The notes: generated from the sequence alone by a model not told the origin. DNA of 64,000 bases from JAJUFS01 sp036381175 (GCA_036381175.1 DASVDI010000025.1:5362-69361), one strand, 5' to 3'. Shown: positions 49,307-59,657, numbered from the stretch's first letter. Program-made: numbers and translations.

Positions 49307-50824
49307 TTATAATTTTGACTGCATGACGTGTTCGACGAGGTTCTGCACGGTGACGTCCATGACCTCGATCAGCGGCGCCGGCCAGAGGCCGAACAGCAAC
49401 ACGGCAACAGCGAGCAGCGCGAGCACAAGAAATTCGCGCTTGTTGATGTCTTCCAGTTTCGCGACGTTGTCGTTCACGGCATCACCGAAGATGACGCGCT
49501 TCACCAGCCACAACGTGTAGGCCGCACCGAGGATCAGCGTCAGCGCCGCCAGGAACGCAATCCAGAAATTCGCCTTGAAGCTCGCGAGAATCACCATGAA
49601 CTCGCCGACGAAACCCGATGTGCCCGGCAGACCCGTGTTCGCGAACGCGAACAACACCATGAAAGACGCAAATACCGGCATCGTGTTCGCGACGCCGCCA
49701 TACGCCGAGATCTCGCGGCTGTGCACACGGTCGTACATGACGCCCACGCACAGGAACAGCGCGCCGGAAATGAAACCGTGCGAAATCATCTGCACCATGC
49801 CGCCTTCCATGCCAAGGACAGCGCCCTGCATGCCGCCGCTGTTGGCGAGAATCATGAACGGCAGGAACAGGCCGAGCGTGACGAAACCCATGTGCGCGAT
49901 GGACGAATACGCCACCAGCTTTTTCATGTCCTGCTGGACAATCGCGACCAGGCCAATGTAAACGACCGCGATCAGCGACAGTGTGACGACAAAAGTGTCG
50001 AGCACATTCGCGGCGTCCGGCGTGATCGGCAATGAGAAGCGCAGGAAGCCATAGCCGCCCAGCTTCAGCATGATCGCAGCCAGGATCACGGAACCGCCGG
50101 TCGGCGCCTCGACGTGCGCATCCGGCAGCCAGGTGTGTACCGGCCACATCGGAATCTTCACCGCGAACGCGGCGAAGAACGCGAGGAAAATCAGGATCTG
50201 TTCTTTCATCGACAGCGGCAATGCGTGCATGTCGAGAATGCTGAAGCTGCCGTCCATCTTCATGTACATATAGATGAATGCGACCAGCATCAGCACCGAG
50301 CCGAGGAAGGTGTACAGGAAGAACTTGATGGTCGCATAAACGCGTCGCGGTCCGCCCCAGATCCCGATGATCAGGAACATCGGGATCAGCATCGCCTCCC
50401 AGAACACGTAGAACAGCATGCCGTCGAGCGCGGCGAACACGCCGTTCATCAAGCCTTCCATGATCAGGAACGCCGCGAAGTACTGGCCGGTGCGATCCTT
50501 GATGACTTCCCAGCCTGCGATTACGACCAGCACGGTCATGAACGTCGTCAGCAGGATCAATGGCACCGCGATGCCGTCAACACCGATGTGATAGTTGACG
50601 TTCAGCGCTTCGATCCACGGCGCGAATTCGACGAACTGCATTTCGGCCGTCGTGAAATCGAAACCCGTGTAAAGCGGAATGCTGAGCGCGAACGCGATGA
50701 TGGAAACCGCCAGCGCGAGCCAGCGCACCGCGTTGTCGCCCATGCGGCCGGCAAGCAGCACGGCGATGCCGCCGAAAATCGGCAGCCAGATCACGAGGCT
50801 CAACAGGGGAAAATTATCAAACAT
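49307..50824 (-). CDS. nuoM: NADH-quinone oxidoreductase subunit M
   Basis: Second antiporter-like pump subunit. The 505 residues have about 14 membrane segments, the conserved glutamate helix region (VFWEAMLIPMFLIIGIWGG), KIPMWPVHTWLPDAHVEAPTGG and KKLVAYSSIAHMGFV. The ATG at 50824 gives the family N-terminus MFDNFPLLSLVIWLPIFGG. It follows nuoL after 16 bases. Confidence 0.97.
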   Translation of the reverse strand: MFDNFPLLSLVIWLPIFGGIAVLLAGRMGDNAVRWLALAVSIIAFALSIPLYTGFDFTTAEMQFVEFAPWIEALNVNYHIGVDGIAVPLILLTTFMTVLVVIAGWEVIKDRTGQYFAAFLIMEGLMNGVFAALDGMLFYVFWEAMLIPMFLIIGIWGGPRRVYATIKFFLYTFLGSVLMLVAFIYMYMKMDGSFSILDMHALPLSMKEQILIFLAFFAAFAVKIPMWPVHTWLPDAHVEAPTGGSVILAAIMLKLGGYGFLRFSLPITPDAANVLDTFVVTLSLIAVVYIGLVAIVQQDMKKLVAYSSIAHMGFVTLGLFLPFMILANSGGMQGAVLGMEGGMVQMISHGFISGALFLCVGVMYDRVHSREISAYGGVANTMPVFASFMVLFAFANTGLPGTSGFVGEFMVILASFKANFWIAFLAALTLILGAAYTLWLVKRVIFGDAVNDNVAKLEDINKREFLVLALLAVAVLLFGLWPAPLIEVMDVTVQNLVEHVMQSKL

Positions 50825-50840
50825 TGTTCTTGTCCCGTCC

Positions 50841-52841
50841 TCAGAACAACAGCAGCCAGCCAAGGATCGCGACCAGGCCGATAATCATTGCGAAGGCGTA
50901 GTGATACAGGTATCCCGATTGCACGTGCTTCAGCACGCCGGCGAGTGCTCCGACCGTTTTCGCGGAGCCGTTCACCAGCGCGCCATCAATCAGGAACACG
51001 TCGCCCGCCTTCCAGAAGAACCCGCCAAGCTTGCGCGCACCCGCTGCGAACACCGTGTTGTTGAAATCGTCGAAGAAATACTTGTTCACGAGCAGCTTGT
51101 GAATTGCGCTCAAGCGGTTCGCGACGATCCCCGGCCAATGCGGTTTCCACCACCAGAAAACCCACGACGTGACGATACCCGCGATCAATAAATAAATCGC
51201 AGGACCGGAGAAGGCATGCAGTATGAACGCCCACGGCCCGTGCCAGCTCTCGCCAAGTTCGGCGAGTACATCGTGCGCTTCGCTGACAACAATTGCGCTG
51301 CCGAACCAGCCATTGAACAGCAGCGCGTCGATCGTGAACCAGCCGATGAAGATCGACGGAATCGCGAGCAGGATCAACGGCACTGTCACAACCCACGGGG
51401 ATTCATGCGGCACACTGCCATGATGACCGTGATGCGGATCGTCGCTCTCGGCATGGTGCTCGACATGTGCGTCAAATCGCTCCTTGCCATGGAACACCAT
51501 GAACAGAAGCCGGAAGCTGTAAACCGCCGTCACGAACACGCCCAGCAAGACAGCCCAATACGCAATTCCCGAACCCGGAATGCTCGAATGATGCACGGCT
51601 TCGATCAGCGCATCCTTCGAAAAGAATCCGGAGAAGCCCGGCACCGCGACCAGCGCCAGCGTGCCGATAAGCATGGTGAGGTACGTGATCGGCATGTACT
51701 TGCGCAGCCCGCCCATCTTGCGCATGTCCTGCTCGTGGTGCATGCCGATGATCACGGAACCTGCCGCGAGGAACAGCAGCGCCTTGAAGAAGGCGTGCGT
51801 CATGAGATGGAAAATACCGGCAGCGTACGCGGATGCGCCGAGCGCGACCGTCATGTAGCCGAGCTGCGAAAGCGTCGAGTACGCAATCACGCGCTTGATG
51901 TCATTCGCGACGATGCCAAGCAGGCCCATGAAGAATGCCGTCACCGAACCAATCACGAGAATGAAACTCAGCGCGGTTTCACTCAGCTCATAGATCGGCG
52001 ACATGCGCGCGACCATGAAAATGCCGGCGGTGACCATGGTCGCGGCATGGATCAGCGCGGAGATCGGCGTGGGGCCTTCCATGGAATCCGGCAACCAGAC
52101 GTGCAGCGGCACCTGCGCGGACTTGCCCATCGCGCCGATGAACAAAAGAATCCCGATCACCGTCAACGCCGACCAGGCATGGCCGCCAAGGATTTCAATG
52201 GTCTCGCCCTGCAATGATGGCGCCGTGGCGAAGACTTCGGCGTAATCCAGCGAGCCGGTGTAATACACAACCGCCGCGATACCCAGCAGGAAGCCAAAGT
52301 CACCGACGCGGTTCACCAGGAACGCTTTCATGTTCGCGAAGATCGCCGTATCGCGCTTGAACCAGAATCCGATCAGGAGATACGAGACAACACCAACCGC
52401 TTCCCAGCCAAAGAACAATTGCAGGAAATTGTTCGACATCACCAGCATCAGCATCGAGAAGGTGAACAGCGAAATGTAGCTGAAGAAGCGCTGGTAACCG
52501 GGATCGTCGTGCATGTAACCGATGGTGTAGACATGCACCATCAGCGAAACGAACGTCACCACCGTCATCATCAGAACGGTCAGCTTGTCGACCAGGAAAC
52601 CGACTTCAAAACGAATGCCGTCACTCACCATCCACGTATAAATGGTGTCGTTGAAAACCGCGCCACCATCGATCGCAATGTGCTTGAACGCGATGCAGGA
52701 CAGGATGAACGACACGGCCACGCCGAGAATCGTGATCCAGTGTGCGCCACCACGCCCGACAGTCCTGCCAAACAGGCCCGCGACAATCGCCGCCAGGAGT
52801 GGCGCGAGAACGGTGGCAAGATAGATGTTTTCCATGCTCAT
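50841..52841 (-). CDS. nuoL: NADH-quinone oxidoreductase subunit L
   Basis: Distal pump subunit. The 666 residues include the conserved helix FFGWEAVGVVSYLLIGFWF, SAQVPLHVWLPDSMEGPTPISA and KRVIAYSTLSQLGYM. Beyond about residue 500 runs the long C-terminal lateral helix and an additional membrane segment that braces M and N. A histidine-rich loop (HVEHHAESDDPHHGHHG) lies near residue 470. Start is the ATG at 52841; a second ATG two codons later is possible. It lies 4 bases after nuoK. Confidence 0.97.
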   Translation of the reverse strand: MSMENIYLATVLAPLLAAIVAGLFGRTVGRGGAHWITILGVAVSFILSCIAFKHIAIDGGAVFNDTIYTWMVSDGIRFEVGFLVDKLTVLMMTVVTFVSLMVHVYTIGYMHDDPGYQRFFSYISLFTFSMLMLVMSNNFLQLFFGWEAVGVVSYLLIGFWFKRDTAIFANMKAFLVNRVGDFGFLLGIAAVVYYTGSLDYAEVFATAPSLQGETIEILGGHAWSALTVIGILLFIGAMGKSAQVPLHVWLPDSMEGPTPISALIHAATMVTAGIFMVARMSPIYELSETALSFILVIGSVTAFFMGLLGIVANDIKRVIAYSTLSQLGYMTVALGASAYAAGIFHLMTHAFFKALLFLAAGSVIIGMHHEQDMRKMGGLRKYMPITYLTMLIGTLALVAVPGFSGFFSKDALIEAVHHSSIPGSGIAYWAVLLGVFVTAVYSFRLLFMVFHGKERFDAHVEHHAESDDPHHGHHGSVPHESPWVVTVPLILLAIPSIFIGWFTIDALLFNGWFGSAIVVSEAHDVLAELGESWHGPWAFILHAFSGPAIYLLIAGIVTSWVFWWWKPHWPGIVANRLSAIHKLLVNKYFFDDFNNTVFAAGARKLGGFFWKAGDVFLIDGALVNGSAKTVGALAGVLKHVQSGYLYHYAFAMIIGLVAILGWLLLF

Positions 52842-52845
52842 CCCG

Positions 52846-53166
52846 TCAGCCCTTCATTGAATCCATGTCTTCGACATTGATGCTGTTGCGGTTGCGGAAC
52901 AGCACGACGAGGATCGCAAGGCCAATTGCCGCTTCCGCCGCCGCGACCGTCAGGATGAAGAACACGAATACCTGCCCTGCCACGTCATCGAGATAACGCG
53001 AAAAGGCAATGAAATTCATGTTGACAGCCAGCAGCATCATCTCGATGCACATCAGCAGCACGATGACGTTCTTCCGGTTCAGGAAGATACCGGCAACGGC
53101 AATGCTGAACAGCACCGCACCGAGCGTCAGGTAGTGGTACAGCGAAATCGGATCGAAGAAATTCAT
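52846..53166 (-). CDS. nuoK: NADH-quinone oxidoreductase subunit K
   Basis: Small membrane subunit (106 residues, three helices) between J and the pumps. The two conserved membrane glutamates are in VLLMCIEMMLLAVN and TVAAAEAAIGLAI, required for proton transfer in E. coli. It lies 12 bases after nuoJ. Confidence 0.97.
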   Translation of the reverse strand: MNFFDPISLYHYLTLGAVLFSIAVAGIFLNRKNVIVLLMCIEMMLLAVNMNFIAFSRYLDDVAGQVFVFFILTVAAAEAAIGLAILVVLFRNRNSINVEDMDSMKG

Positions 53167-53178
53167 TCAGCTTTACTC

Positions 53179-53805
53179 TCAGTCAGCCTTCGGTCGGCTT
53201 TCGGTCTCGGACGGCATTTTCACCATCCGGATGCGATCTTCACGGCGCACCTTCACCTGCTCTGCCGGATCCTGCGCACGCGTGCCGCCGCGGCGGCGCA
53301 TGGTCAGCGAGATGGCCACAATGATTCCGATCAGCAGGATGACCGATGCGATCTCGAACGGATAAACGTATTCGGTATACATCACCTGGCCGATGGCCGT
53401 GGTGTTGCTGTAATCCGCCGGACGCGGTTCGGGCTTGATGAATTCCGCGATGCCGAGCTGCTGCGACCACATCACCCACACCAGCAGCGACGCCATGAGA
53501 ATCGCGACGACAGCTGCAACGGGCGCGAAGCGGATGAAACCTTCCCTGACGACCGCGATGTTGATGTCGAGCATCATCACCACGAACAAAAACAGCACCA
53601 TCACCGCACCGACATACACCAGCACCAGCGCGATGCCGAGGAATTCCGCTTCAAGCAGCAACCACAACACCGCGCTCGAGAAAAAGCACACAATCAAAAA
53701 CAGCGCCGCGTGCACCGGGTTGCGCACGGTGATGACGGCGAGTGCGGCGCCGAGCAGCAGCACGGCCGCCGGAAAAAATATGAGTGTTTCCGCAGAAATC
53801 GGCAT
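53179..53805 (-). CDS. nuoJ: NADH-quinone oxidoreductase subunit J
   Basis: Membrane subunit of 208 residues with five hydrophobic segments. The conserved third helix region is ALVLVYVGAVMVLFLFVVMML, whose Tyr and Gly change shape during turnover in structures of the complex. The C-terminus ends in a basic, variable tail of about 40 residues, longer than in E. coli (184). It lies 21 bases after nuoI. Confidence 0.96.
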   Translation of the reverse strand: MPISAETLIFFPAAVLLLGAALAVITVRNPVHAALFLIVCFFSSAVLWLLLEAEFLGIALVLVYVGAVMVLFLFVVMMLDINIAVVREGFIRFAPVAAVVAILMASLLVWVMWSQQLGIAEFIKPEPRPADYSNTTAIGQVMYTEYVYPFEIASVILLIGIIVAISLTMRRRGGTRAQDPAEQVKVRREDRIRMVKMPSETESRPKAD

Positions 53806-53826
53806 CAGGCAATCCTCAACCAGTCA

Positions 53827-54318
53827 TCAACGATAGCGCGCGTCAGCGGCGCGATCGGCCGCGATCTGCGCTTCGTACTTGTCGCCGACCGCCAGCAGTT
53901 TTTCCTTGGTCATGATCTGCTCGCCGCGCTTCTCGAAATGGAAATCGGAAACGCGCGTTTCGACGATCGCATCCACCGGGCAGGCTTCTTCACAGAATCC
54001 GCAGTAAATGCACTTGAAAAGGTCGATGTCGTAGCGCGTCGTGCGCCTCGTGCCGTCCTCGCGCATTTCGGAATCGATGGTGATGGCGAGCGCAGGACAA
54101 ACGGCTTCGCACAGCTTGCAGGCGATGCAACGCTCCTCGCCATTCGCGTAACGGCGCTGTGCATGCAATCCGCGGAAGCGCGGCGACTTCGGCGTTTTCT
54201 CTTCCGGGTAGTAAACCGTGATTTTCGGCTTGAAGAAATAACGCAACGTGAGACTCAGTCCCGCCCATAACTCCGACAGGAACCAGGTCTTGATCCAGGT
54301 GTTTATTGCCTGCTTCAT
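53827..54318 (-). CDS. nuoI: NADH-quinone oxidoreductase subunit I
   Basis: Ferredoxin-like subunit of 163 residues with the two 4Fe-4S clusters N6a and N6b: CIACKLCEAVCP and CIYCGFCEEACP. An amphipathic N-terminus (INTWIKTWFLSELWAGLSLT) lies on the membrane. The ATG at 54318 overlaps the nuoH stop by 4 bases; upstream in-frame codons lie within nuoH. Confidence 0.97.
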   Translation of the reverse strand: MKQAINTWIKTWFLSELWAGLSLTLRYFFKPKITVYYPEEKTPKSPRFRGLHAQRRYANGEERCIACKLCEAVCPALAITIDSEMREDGTRRTTRYDIDLFKCIYCGFCEEACPVDAIVETRVSDFHFEKRGEQIMTKEKLLAVGDKYEAQIAADRAADARYR

Positions 54319-55445
54319 GTCGTAATCACCGGATTTTTCGTGGCCGTGAGTTTGCCCAGCAGGATCAGCAGCGCGCTGCCAGCGAGCACGACGTAACCGA
54401 GCGTGATCCACTCCCAGCCCATGACGATGAACAGGCCCATCACCATCAGCCAGACGATCGTCACGGGAATGAACACCTTCCAGCCGAGACGCATGATCTG
54501 GTCATAGCGATAGCGCGGGAATGTCGCGCGCAGCCACAGGAAGGCGTAGATGAAGACGCCCATCTTGGCGAAGAACCAGACAATGCCCGGCACCGCGGCG
54601 GTCACTGTCTCGATGCCTGGAATGCCCGCGAACGGATTCAGCCAGCCGCCGAAGAAGAAGATCACGCACAATCCCGAGATCAGGATCATGTTCGCGTACT
54701 CGGCGAGGAAGAATACCGCGAACGCCGTGCCGGAATATTCCACGTGGAAACCGGCGACGATTTCCGATTCGCCTTCCGCAACGTCGAACGGCGCGCGGTT
54801 GGTTTCCGCGACACCCGAAATGAAATACACAAGAAACAACGGGAACAACGGCAACCAGAACCAGTTGAACAGGCTGCCCGACTGCGCCTCGACGATGTCG
54901 CCGAGATTCAGCGATCCGCCTGCCATCAGCACGCCGACCAGCGCGAAGCCCATCGCGATTTCGTAGGCAACGATCTGCGCGGCGGAACGCATGGCGCCAA
55001 GGAAGGCGTACTTCGAATTCGATGCCCAGCCCGCGATGATGACGCCGTAAACGCCCATCGATGTCAGCGCCAATATATAAAGGAGTGATGCATTGATGTC
55101 CGCAAGCACCCAGCCGTCGGCAAACGGGACCACCGCCCAGGCTGCGAACGCCGGCACCAGCGAGATGATTGGTGCGACCAGGAACAGGAAGCGGTTCGCA
55201 TTGCTCGGAACAATCACTTCCTTGAGGATCAGTTTCAGCACGTCAGCCAACCACTGGAACGTGCCGTGGAAACCGACGCGGTTCGGACCGACGCGCCCCT
55301 GGATGTAGCCGATGACCTTGCGTTCGAGCAGCGTGTAGAAACCGACCGCGACGATCAGCGGCAGCATGATGACGACCACCCAGAACAGCGAGGTCAGCAC
55401 CAGGCGTGCTTCCGGCCAGAGGCCGTTCCAGAATTCGAGAATCAT
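54315..55445 (-). CDS. nuoH: NADH-quinone oxidoreductase subunit H
   Basis: Membrane subunit that forms the quinone-entry site with B and D. The 376 residues have eight to nine helices. ERKVIGYIQGRVGPNRVG and AEGESEIVAGFHVEYSG (quinone-facing loops) are both intact, as is FDVAEGE. It is longer than E. coli NuoH (325) through loop and terminal additions. It overlaps nuoG and nuoI by 4 bases on each side. Confidence 0.97.
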   Translation of the reverse strand: MILEFWNGLWPEARLVLTSLFWVVVIMLPLIVAVGFYTLLERKVIGYIQGRVGPNRVGFHGTFQWLADVLKLILKEVIVPSNANRFLFLVAPIISLVPAFAAWAVVPFADGWVLADINASLLYILALTSMGVYGVIIAGWASNSKYAFLGAMRSAAQIVAYEIAMGFALVGVLMAGGSLNLGDIVEAQSGSLFNWFWLPLFPLFLVYFISGVAETNRAPFDVAEGESEIVAGFHVEYSGTAFAVFFLAEYANMILISGLCVIFFFGGWLNPFAGIPGIETVTAAVPGIVWFFAKMGVFIYAFLWLRATFPRYRYDQIMRLGWKVFIPVTIVWLMVMGLFIVMGWEWITLGYVVLAGSALLILLGKLTATKNPVITT

Positions 55446-57805
55446 TTCGAATCCTCCGCCTTCGACAATTCGACAGCACCGGTACGTGCGCCGAGCGTCG
55501 CCGTCGCTTCAACGCCGCTCGCGATGAACACTGTGCCGTCAATCACCCCCGAGTCGACGCGCACCGGAAGAATTGCCGCGCAATCGCCCTGCCTGACATT
55601 CACGTACATGCCATCGCTCATGCCGAGCCGTTCGGCATCGGCGGCGCTGATGTTCACGGAAGCCTGGCGTTTCGCGTCCGCGGTCACCTGCAACGAACCG
55701 GCGCGACGCACCAAGCCGTCCGTTCCGTACAACGCTGTTTCCGCGACGCGCAGCAGCCCGTCACGTTTTTCTTCGGCGCGCAGTTCATGTGTGAACGCAG
55801 GCTTTCTCGCCGCCGGCTCGCCGATCGCGGCACGCGCAGCGTCCGTAACGTCGGTCGGCGCCATGTAATCGAAGTCGGGCACGTCGAGCAGGTTGCCGAG
55901 CACGCGCAGCACTTTCCAGGCAGGACGCGCTTCGCCGATCGGCTTCGACGCGCCGCCGAACGACTGCCACGTACCTTCGGCGTTGATGTAACTGCCCGCA
56001 GTCTCGCCAAACGTGCCGATCGGCAGCAACACGTCCGCGTAATCCTTCATCGTGTCCGTGACGAAGCTCGTCAGCACGACGACCTTGTCGGCCTGCTTCA
56101 ACGCGTTCAGCGTTTCGGCGCCATCCCAGCAATCCATTTCCGGTTCGACGCCAAGCAGCAGGTACGCCTTGCGCGGCTTGCTGAACATCTCGCGCGCATT
56201 CAAACCGTTCTTGCCAGAAATCGCGCCAGGAATTGCGCCAGCGAGCCAGCCACCGGCAGCGTTAGCGCCTCCCGCGAGCACACCGAAGCTCGCGCCGGAC
56301 ATGTCCGCAATGGCAGCGGCAAGCGCCTGCAAGTCCGCAAAGCGCGGATGCGCTTCGGCCAGGTCGCCGAGAATGACCGCGCATTCCTTGCCATCCAGTA
56401 GTTGCTTCGCGACATTTTCCATCGCCGCGCTCGGCTTCACGCCGGTGACAAATTTCCTGAGATTCGCGGGCAGCGTTTTGCCAGACTGCTTCGCCAGCAC
56501 TTGCGCGACGCCGGCGAGCGAAACGGCCATCTCGTCATAAGCAACGATGGACTCATTCGCAATCGGAAACAGGAAATCGAACTTGCGCGGATTCACCAAC
56601 GAAATGTTCGCGCCTTTCATCGCCGCCTTGCGGATGCGATGGGCGGCGATCGGCACATCCTTTCGAAGCGACGATCCGACGATCAATGCGGCATCGAGAT
56701 TCTCGAGACTCGCGATGCTGCGGCCAAGCGACGGGAAAGACGCTTCGCTGTCGGCAACGAAATCCGCCTGGCGCACGCGGTAATCGATGTTGCTCGCACC
56801 GAGATGATCGGCGATGCGACGGGCAAGGAAAAATTCTTCCACTGTCGATGACGGCGAAGCGAGAATGCCAAGCTCGTTCGCATCGACATCCTTGATGCCC
56901 TGCGCCGCGGCTTGCAGCGCCGTTTCCCAGTTCGTCTCCCGCCACGTGCCGTTTTCTTTCACCAGCGGCTTCTGCAAGCGATCGCCGGCATGCATGCCTT
57001 CATAACCGAAACGGTCGCGATCCGAAATCCAGGTTTCGTTCACGGCTTCGTTGGTCCGCGGCACGGTGCGCACGAACTTGCCGCGCAACACATGGCCGAA
57101 CAGGCTGGAACCTGCGGCGTCATGCGGCGAAACCAGCTTGTGATTGATCATTTCCCATGCGCGTCCGCGCATGCGAAATGGCTTGGAGTTCAGCGCGCCA
57201 ACTGGGCAAAGATCAATGACGTTGCCGGACAATTCGTGATCGACGCTGCGCTCGATAAACGTGCGGATGCGCATGTGCTCGCCACGGCCAACCGCACCGA
57301 GTTCCTGGATGCCCGCGACTTCCGTTCCGAAACGCACACAACGCGTGCAGTGAATGCAACGAGTCATGTCCGTCGAAATCAACGGACCGATATTTTCGTC
57401 CTTGATGATGCGCTTGCGCTCGGTGTAGCGCGACACGTCGCTGCCGTAACCCATCGCAAGATCCTGCAATTCGCATTCGCCACCCTGGTCGCACACTGGG
57501 CAATCCAGCGGATGGTTGATGAGCAGGAATTCCATCACGGCTTTCTGCGCGGCAACTGCTTTCGGCGATTCGGTAAAAACCTTCATGCCGTCGGCAACCG
57601 GCGTTGCGCAGGCCGGCAACGGCTTCGGCGCCTTTTCGACTTCGACCAGGCACATGCGGCAGTTGGCGGCGACGGACAGTTTCTCGTGGTAACAGAAACG
57701 CGGAATGTAAATGTCCGCGTCATCCGCAACCTGGATGACCATCGCGCCCTTCTTCGCCTTGAGCGGCTTGCCGTCGATTTCTATCGTAACCAGATCGTCA
57801 CTCAT
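55442..57805 (-). CDS. nuoG: NADH-quinone oxidoreductase subunit G
   Basis: Largest hydrophilic subunit; it carries electrons from F towards I. The 787 residues hold the 2Fe-2S site (CYHEKLSVAANCRMC), the His/Cys 4Fe-4S site (HPLDCPVCDQGGEC), the second 4Fe-4S site (CIHCTRC..CPVGAL), and a molybdopterin-oxidoreductase-like C-terminal domain that binds no cofactor. I chose the ATG at 57805 (MSDDLVTIEIDGK); another ATG lies four codons upstream. The gap to nuoF is 29 bases. Confidence 0.96.
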   Translation of the reverse strand: MSDDLVTIEIDGKPLKAKKGAMVIQVADDADIYIPRFCYHEKLSVAANCRMCLVEVEKAPKPLPACATPVADGMKVFTESPKAVAAQKAVMEFLLINHPLDCPVCDQGGECELQDLAMGYGSDVSRYTERKRIIKDENIGPLISTDMTRCIHCTRCVRFGTEVAGIQELGAVGRGEHMRIRTFIERSVDHELSGNVIDLCPVGALNSKPFRMRGRAWEMINHKLVSPHDAAGSSLFGHVLRGKFVRTVPRTNEAVNETWISDRDRFGYEGMHAGDRLQKPLVKENGTWRETNWETALQAAAQGIKDVDANELGILASPSSTVEEFFLARRIADHLGASNIDYRVRQADFVADSEASFPSLGRSIASLENLDAALIVGSSLRKDVPIAAHRIRKAAMKGANISLVNPRKFDFLFPIANESIVAYDEMAVSLAGVAQVLAKQSGKTLPANLRKFVTGVKPSAAMENVAKQLLDGKECAVILGDLAEAHPRFADLQALAAAIADMSGASFGVLAGGANAAGGWLAGAIPGAISGKNGLNAREMFSKPRKAYLLLGVEPEMDCWDGAETLNALKQADKVVVLTSFVTDTMKDYADVLLPIGTFGETAGSYINAEGTWQSFGGASKPIGEARPAWKVLRVLGNLLDVPDFDYMAPTDVTDAARAAIGEPAARKPAFTHELRAEEKRDGLLRVAETALYGTDGLVRRAGSLQVTADAKRQASVNISAADAERLGMSDGMYVNVRQGDCAAILPVRVDSGVIDGTVFIASGVEATATLGARTGAVELSKAEDSK

Positions 57806-57834
57806 TTCCTGTTCCATCAACTTGGTGGAGCGCT

Positions 57835-59145
57835 TCAGGCGGCGGTGTCCTGGCGCTTCTTCGCGCCGGGACCGACCATGCAGCAACCGTGTTCGATGTG
57901 ATACGCGAATTCGTCGCGAAAGTGCTTGATGAAACTGCGCACCGGCATCGCCGCGGCGTCGCCCAGCGCGCAGATCGTGTGTCCTTCGATCTTGCTCGCA
58001 ACATCATCGAGCATCGCGAGATCTTCCATTCGTCCCTGGCCGTTCTCGATGCGCGACACCACGCGATACAGCCAGCCCGTGCCTTCACGGCATGGCGTGC
58101 ACTGACCGCAGGATTCCGAGTAATAGAAACGCGAAATCCGCTGCAGCAGCTTCACCATGCAGGTGTCTTCATCGACAACCACGACCGCACCTGAACCGAG
58201 CATCGATCCGGTCACATCGCGAATGGATTCATAATCCATGTTCGCGTTCATCATCATCTCGCCGGGAACAACCGGCACGGATGAACCGCCAGGAATCACG
58301 GCCTTGAGTTTCTTGCCTTTCCAGACACCGCCCGCCAGCTCCAGCAGCTCACTGAACGGCATGCCCATCCGAATTTCGTAATTGCCCGGCTTTTCAACAT
58401 GACCGGATACCGAAAAGATCTTGCTGCCGCCGCTTTTCTCGGTGCCGAGACCAGCAAACCATTTCGCGCCCTTGCGCATGATGGCGGGCACGGATGCATA
58501 GGTTTCGGTGTTATTGATGGTCGTCGGTTTGCCGTAAAGACCGTAATTCGCCGGGAACGGCGGTTTGAAGCGCGGCATTCCCTTCTTGCCTTCCAGCGAT
58601 TCCAGCAGCGCAGTTTCTTCGCCACAGATGTAAGCACCCGCGCCGAGATGTGCGTGCAGATCGAACGTCACGCCTGACCTGAGAATATTCGAGCCAAGAA
58701 AACCGAGCTTGTACGCTTCTTCGAGTGCGGCGTTGAAGCGCATCCACGGCTCATCCATGAACTCGCCGCGCAAATAGTTGTAGCCGGTCTTCGCGCCCAT
58801 CGCGTATCCCGCGATCGCCATGCCTTCGATGACGGAATGCGGATTGAAACGCAGGATGTCGCGATCCTTGCAGGTGCCGGGCTCGGATTCATCCGAATTG
58901 CAGACGACGTATTTAGTCATGTCGCCCTTCGGCATGAACGACCATTTCAATCCCGTCGGGAAGCCCGCACCGCCGCGGCCGCGCAAGCCGGATGCCTTCA
59001 TCTCGTCGATGACCTGCTCCGGCGCGATCTTTTCCTTGAGGATACGTTTCCACGCGTCGTAGCCGCCGGTCGCAAGATAATTTTCAAGCGTCCACGGCTC
59101 GTCGAACTGCAGTGTCTCGTAAACGACAAATTCCTGTTGTGCCAT
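57835..59145 (-). CDS. nuoF: NADH-quinone oxidoreductase subunit F
   Basis: Holds the NADH site, FMN and the first 4Fe-4S cluster (N3). The 436 residues show RGRGGAGFPTGLKW (FMN/NADH), NSDESEPGTCKDR, YICGEETALLESLEG and the cluster cysteines in ESCGQCTPCREGT. The ATG at 59145 has a good AGGGCAGG site; a GTG five codons upstream overlaps nuoE. Confidence 0.97.
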   Translation of the reverse strand: MAQQEFVVYETLQFDEPWTLENYLATGGYDAWKRILKEKIAPEQVIDEMKASGLRGRGGAGFPTGLKWSFMPKGDMTKYVVCNSDESEPGTCKDRDILRFNPHSVIEGMAIAGYAMGAKTGYNYLRGEFMDEPWMRFNAALEEAYKLGFLGSNILRSGVTFDLHAHLGAGAYICGEETALLESLEGKKGMPRFKPPFPANYGLYGKPTTINNTETYASVPAIMRKGAKWFAGLGTEKSGGSKIFSVSGHVEKPGNYEIRMGMPFSELLELAGGVWKGKKLKAVIPGGSSVPVVPGEMMMNANMDYESIRDVTGSMLGSGAVVVVDEDTCMVKLLQRISRFYYSESCGQCTPCREGTGWLYRVVSRIENGQGRMEDLAMLDDVASKIEGHTICALGDAAAMPVRSFIKHFRDEFAYHIEHGCCMVGPGAKKRQDTAA

Positions 59146-59156
59146 GCCTGCCCTGC

Positions 59157-59657
59157 TCACTTCAGACCATCAAGAATCTCATCCACCTTTTCCGGCGTGA
59201 GATTCTCGTAGTACTTGTGATTGACCATCATCATCGGGCCACCAGCGCAAGCCGCGAGACATTCCTCTTCGCATTTGAGGAACGCCTTGCCATCCGGCGT
59301 CGATTCACCCGTCTTGATGCCGAGCCTGTTTTCGACGTGCGCGACGATGTCGTCCGCGCCGCGCAGCATGCAGGAAATGTTCGTGCACACCGAAATGCTG
59401 TTGCGTCCGACCGGCTTCGTCTCGTACATCGAATAGAAGGTCGCGACTTCCTGCACCTTGATCGATTCAAGGCCGAGATAATCCGCAACGGCATCGATCA
59501 TTTCCGCCGGGAGATGACCATGCTCGTGCTGCACGGCATGCAACGCCGCGAACACCGCGGAACGCTTCTGTTCCGCCGGATATTTCTTCACGGCCGCGTC
59601 GATTTCCTCGCGCACGTGCGCGGAAAGCATGACGCTGTTCTCTTGGGGTTTCGTCAT
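59157..59657 (-). CDS. nuoE: NADH-quinone oxidoreductase subunit E
   Basis: Thioredoxin-fold subunit of 166 residues holding the 2Fe-2S cluster N1a, with cysteines in CTNISC and ECLAAC. YPAEQKRSAVFAALHAVQHEHG and VQEVATFYSMYETKPVGR are family hallmarks. Its start overlaps the nuoD stop by 4 bases. Confidence 0.97.
   Translation of the reverse strand: MTKPQENSVMLSAHVREEIDAAVKKYPAEQKRSAVFAALHAVQHEHGHLPAEMIDAVADYLGLESIKVQEVATFYSMYETKPVGRNSISVCTNISCMLRGADDIVAHVENRLGIKTGESTPDGKAFLKCEEECLAACAGGPMMMVNHKYYENLTPEKVDEILDGLK

Noticed and set aside
54966..55445. Possible shorter NuoH, because 376 residues exceeds the E. coli length.
   Set aside because: The N-terminal helix and the ERKVIGYIQGRVGPNRVG loop are at normal spacing from the ATG at 55445, and the ATG overlaps nuoG as expected for coupled genes.
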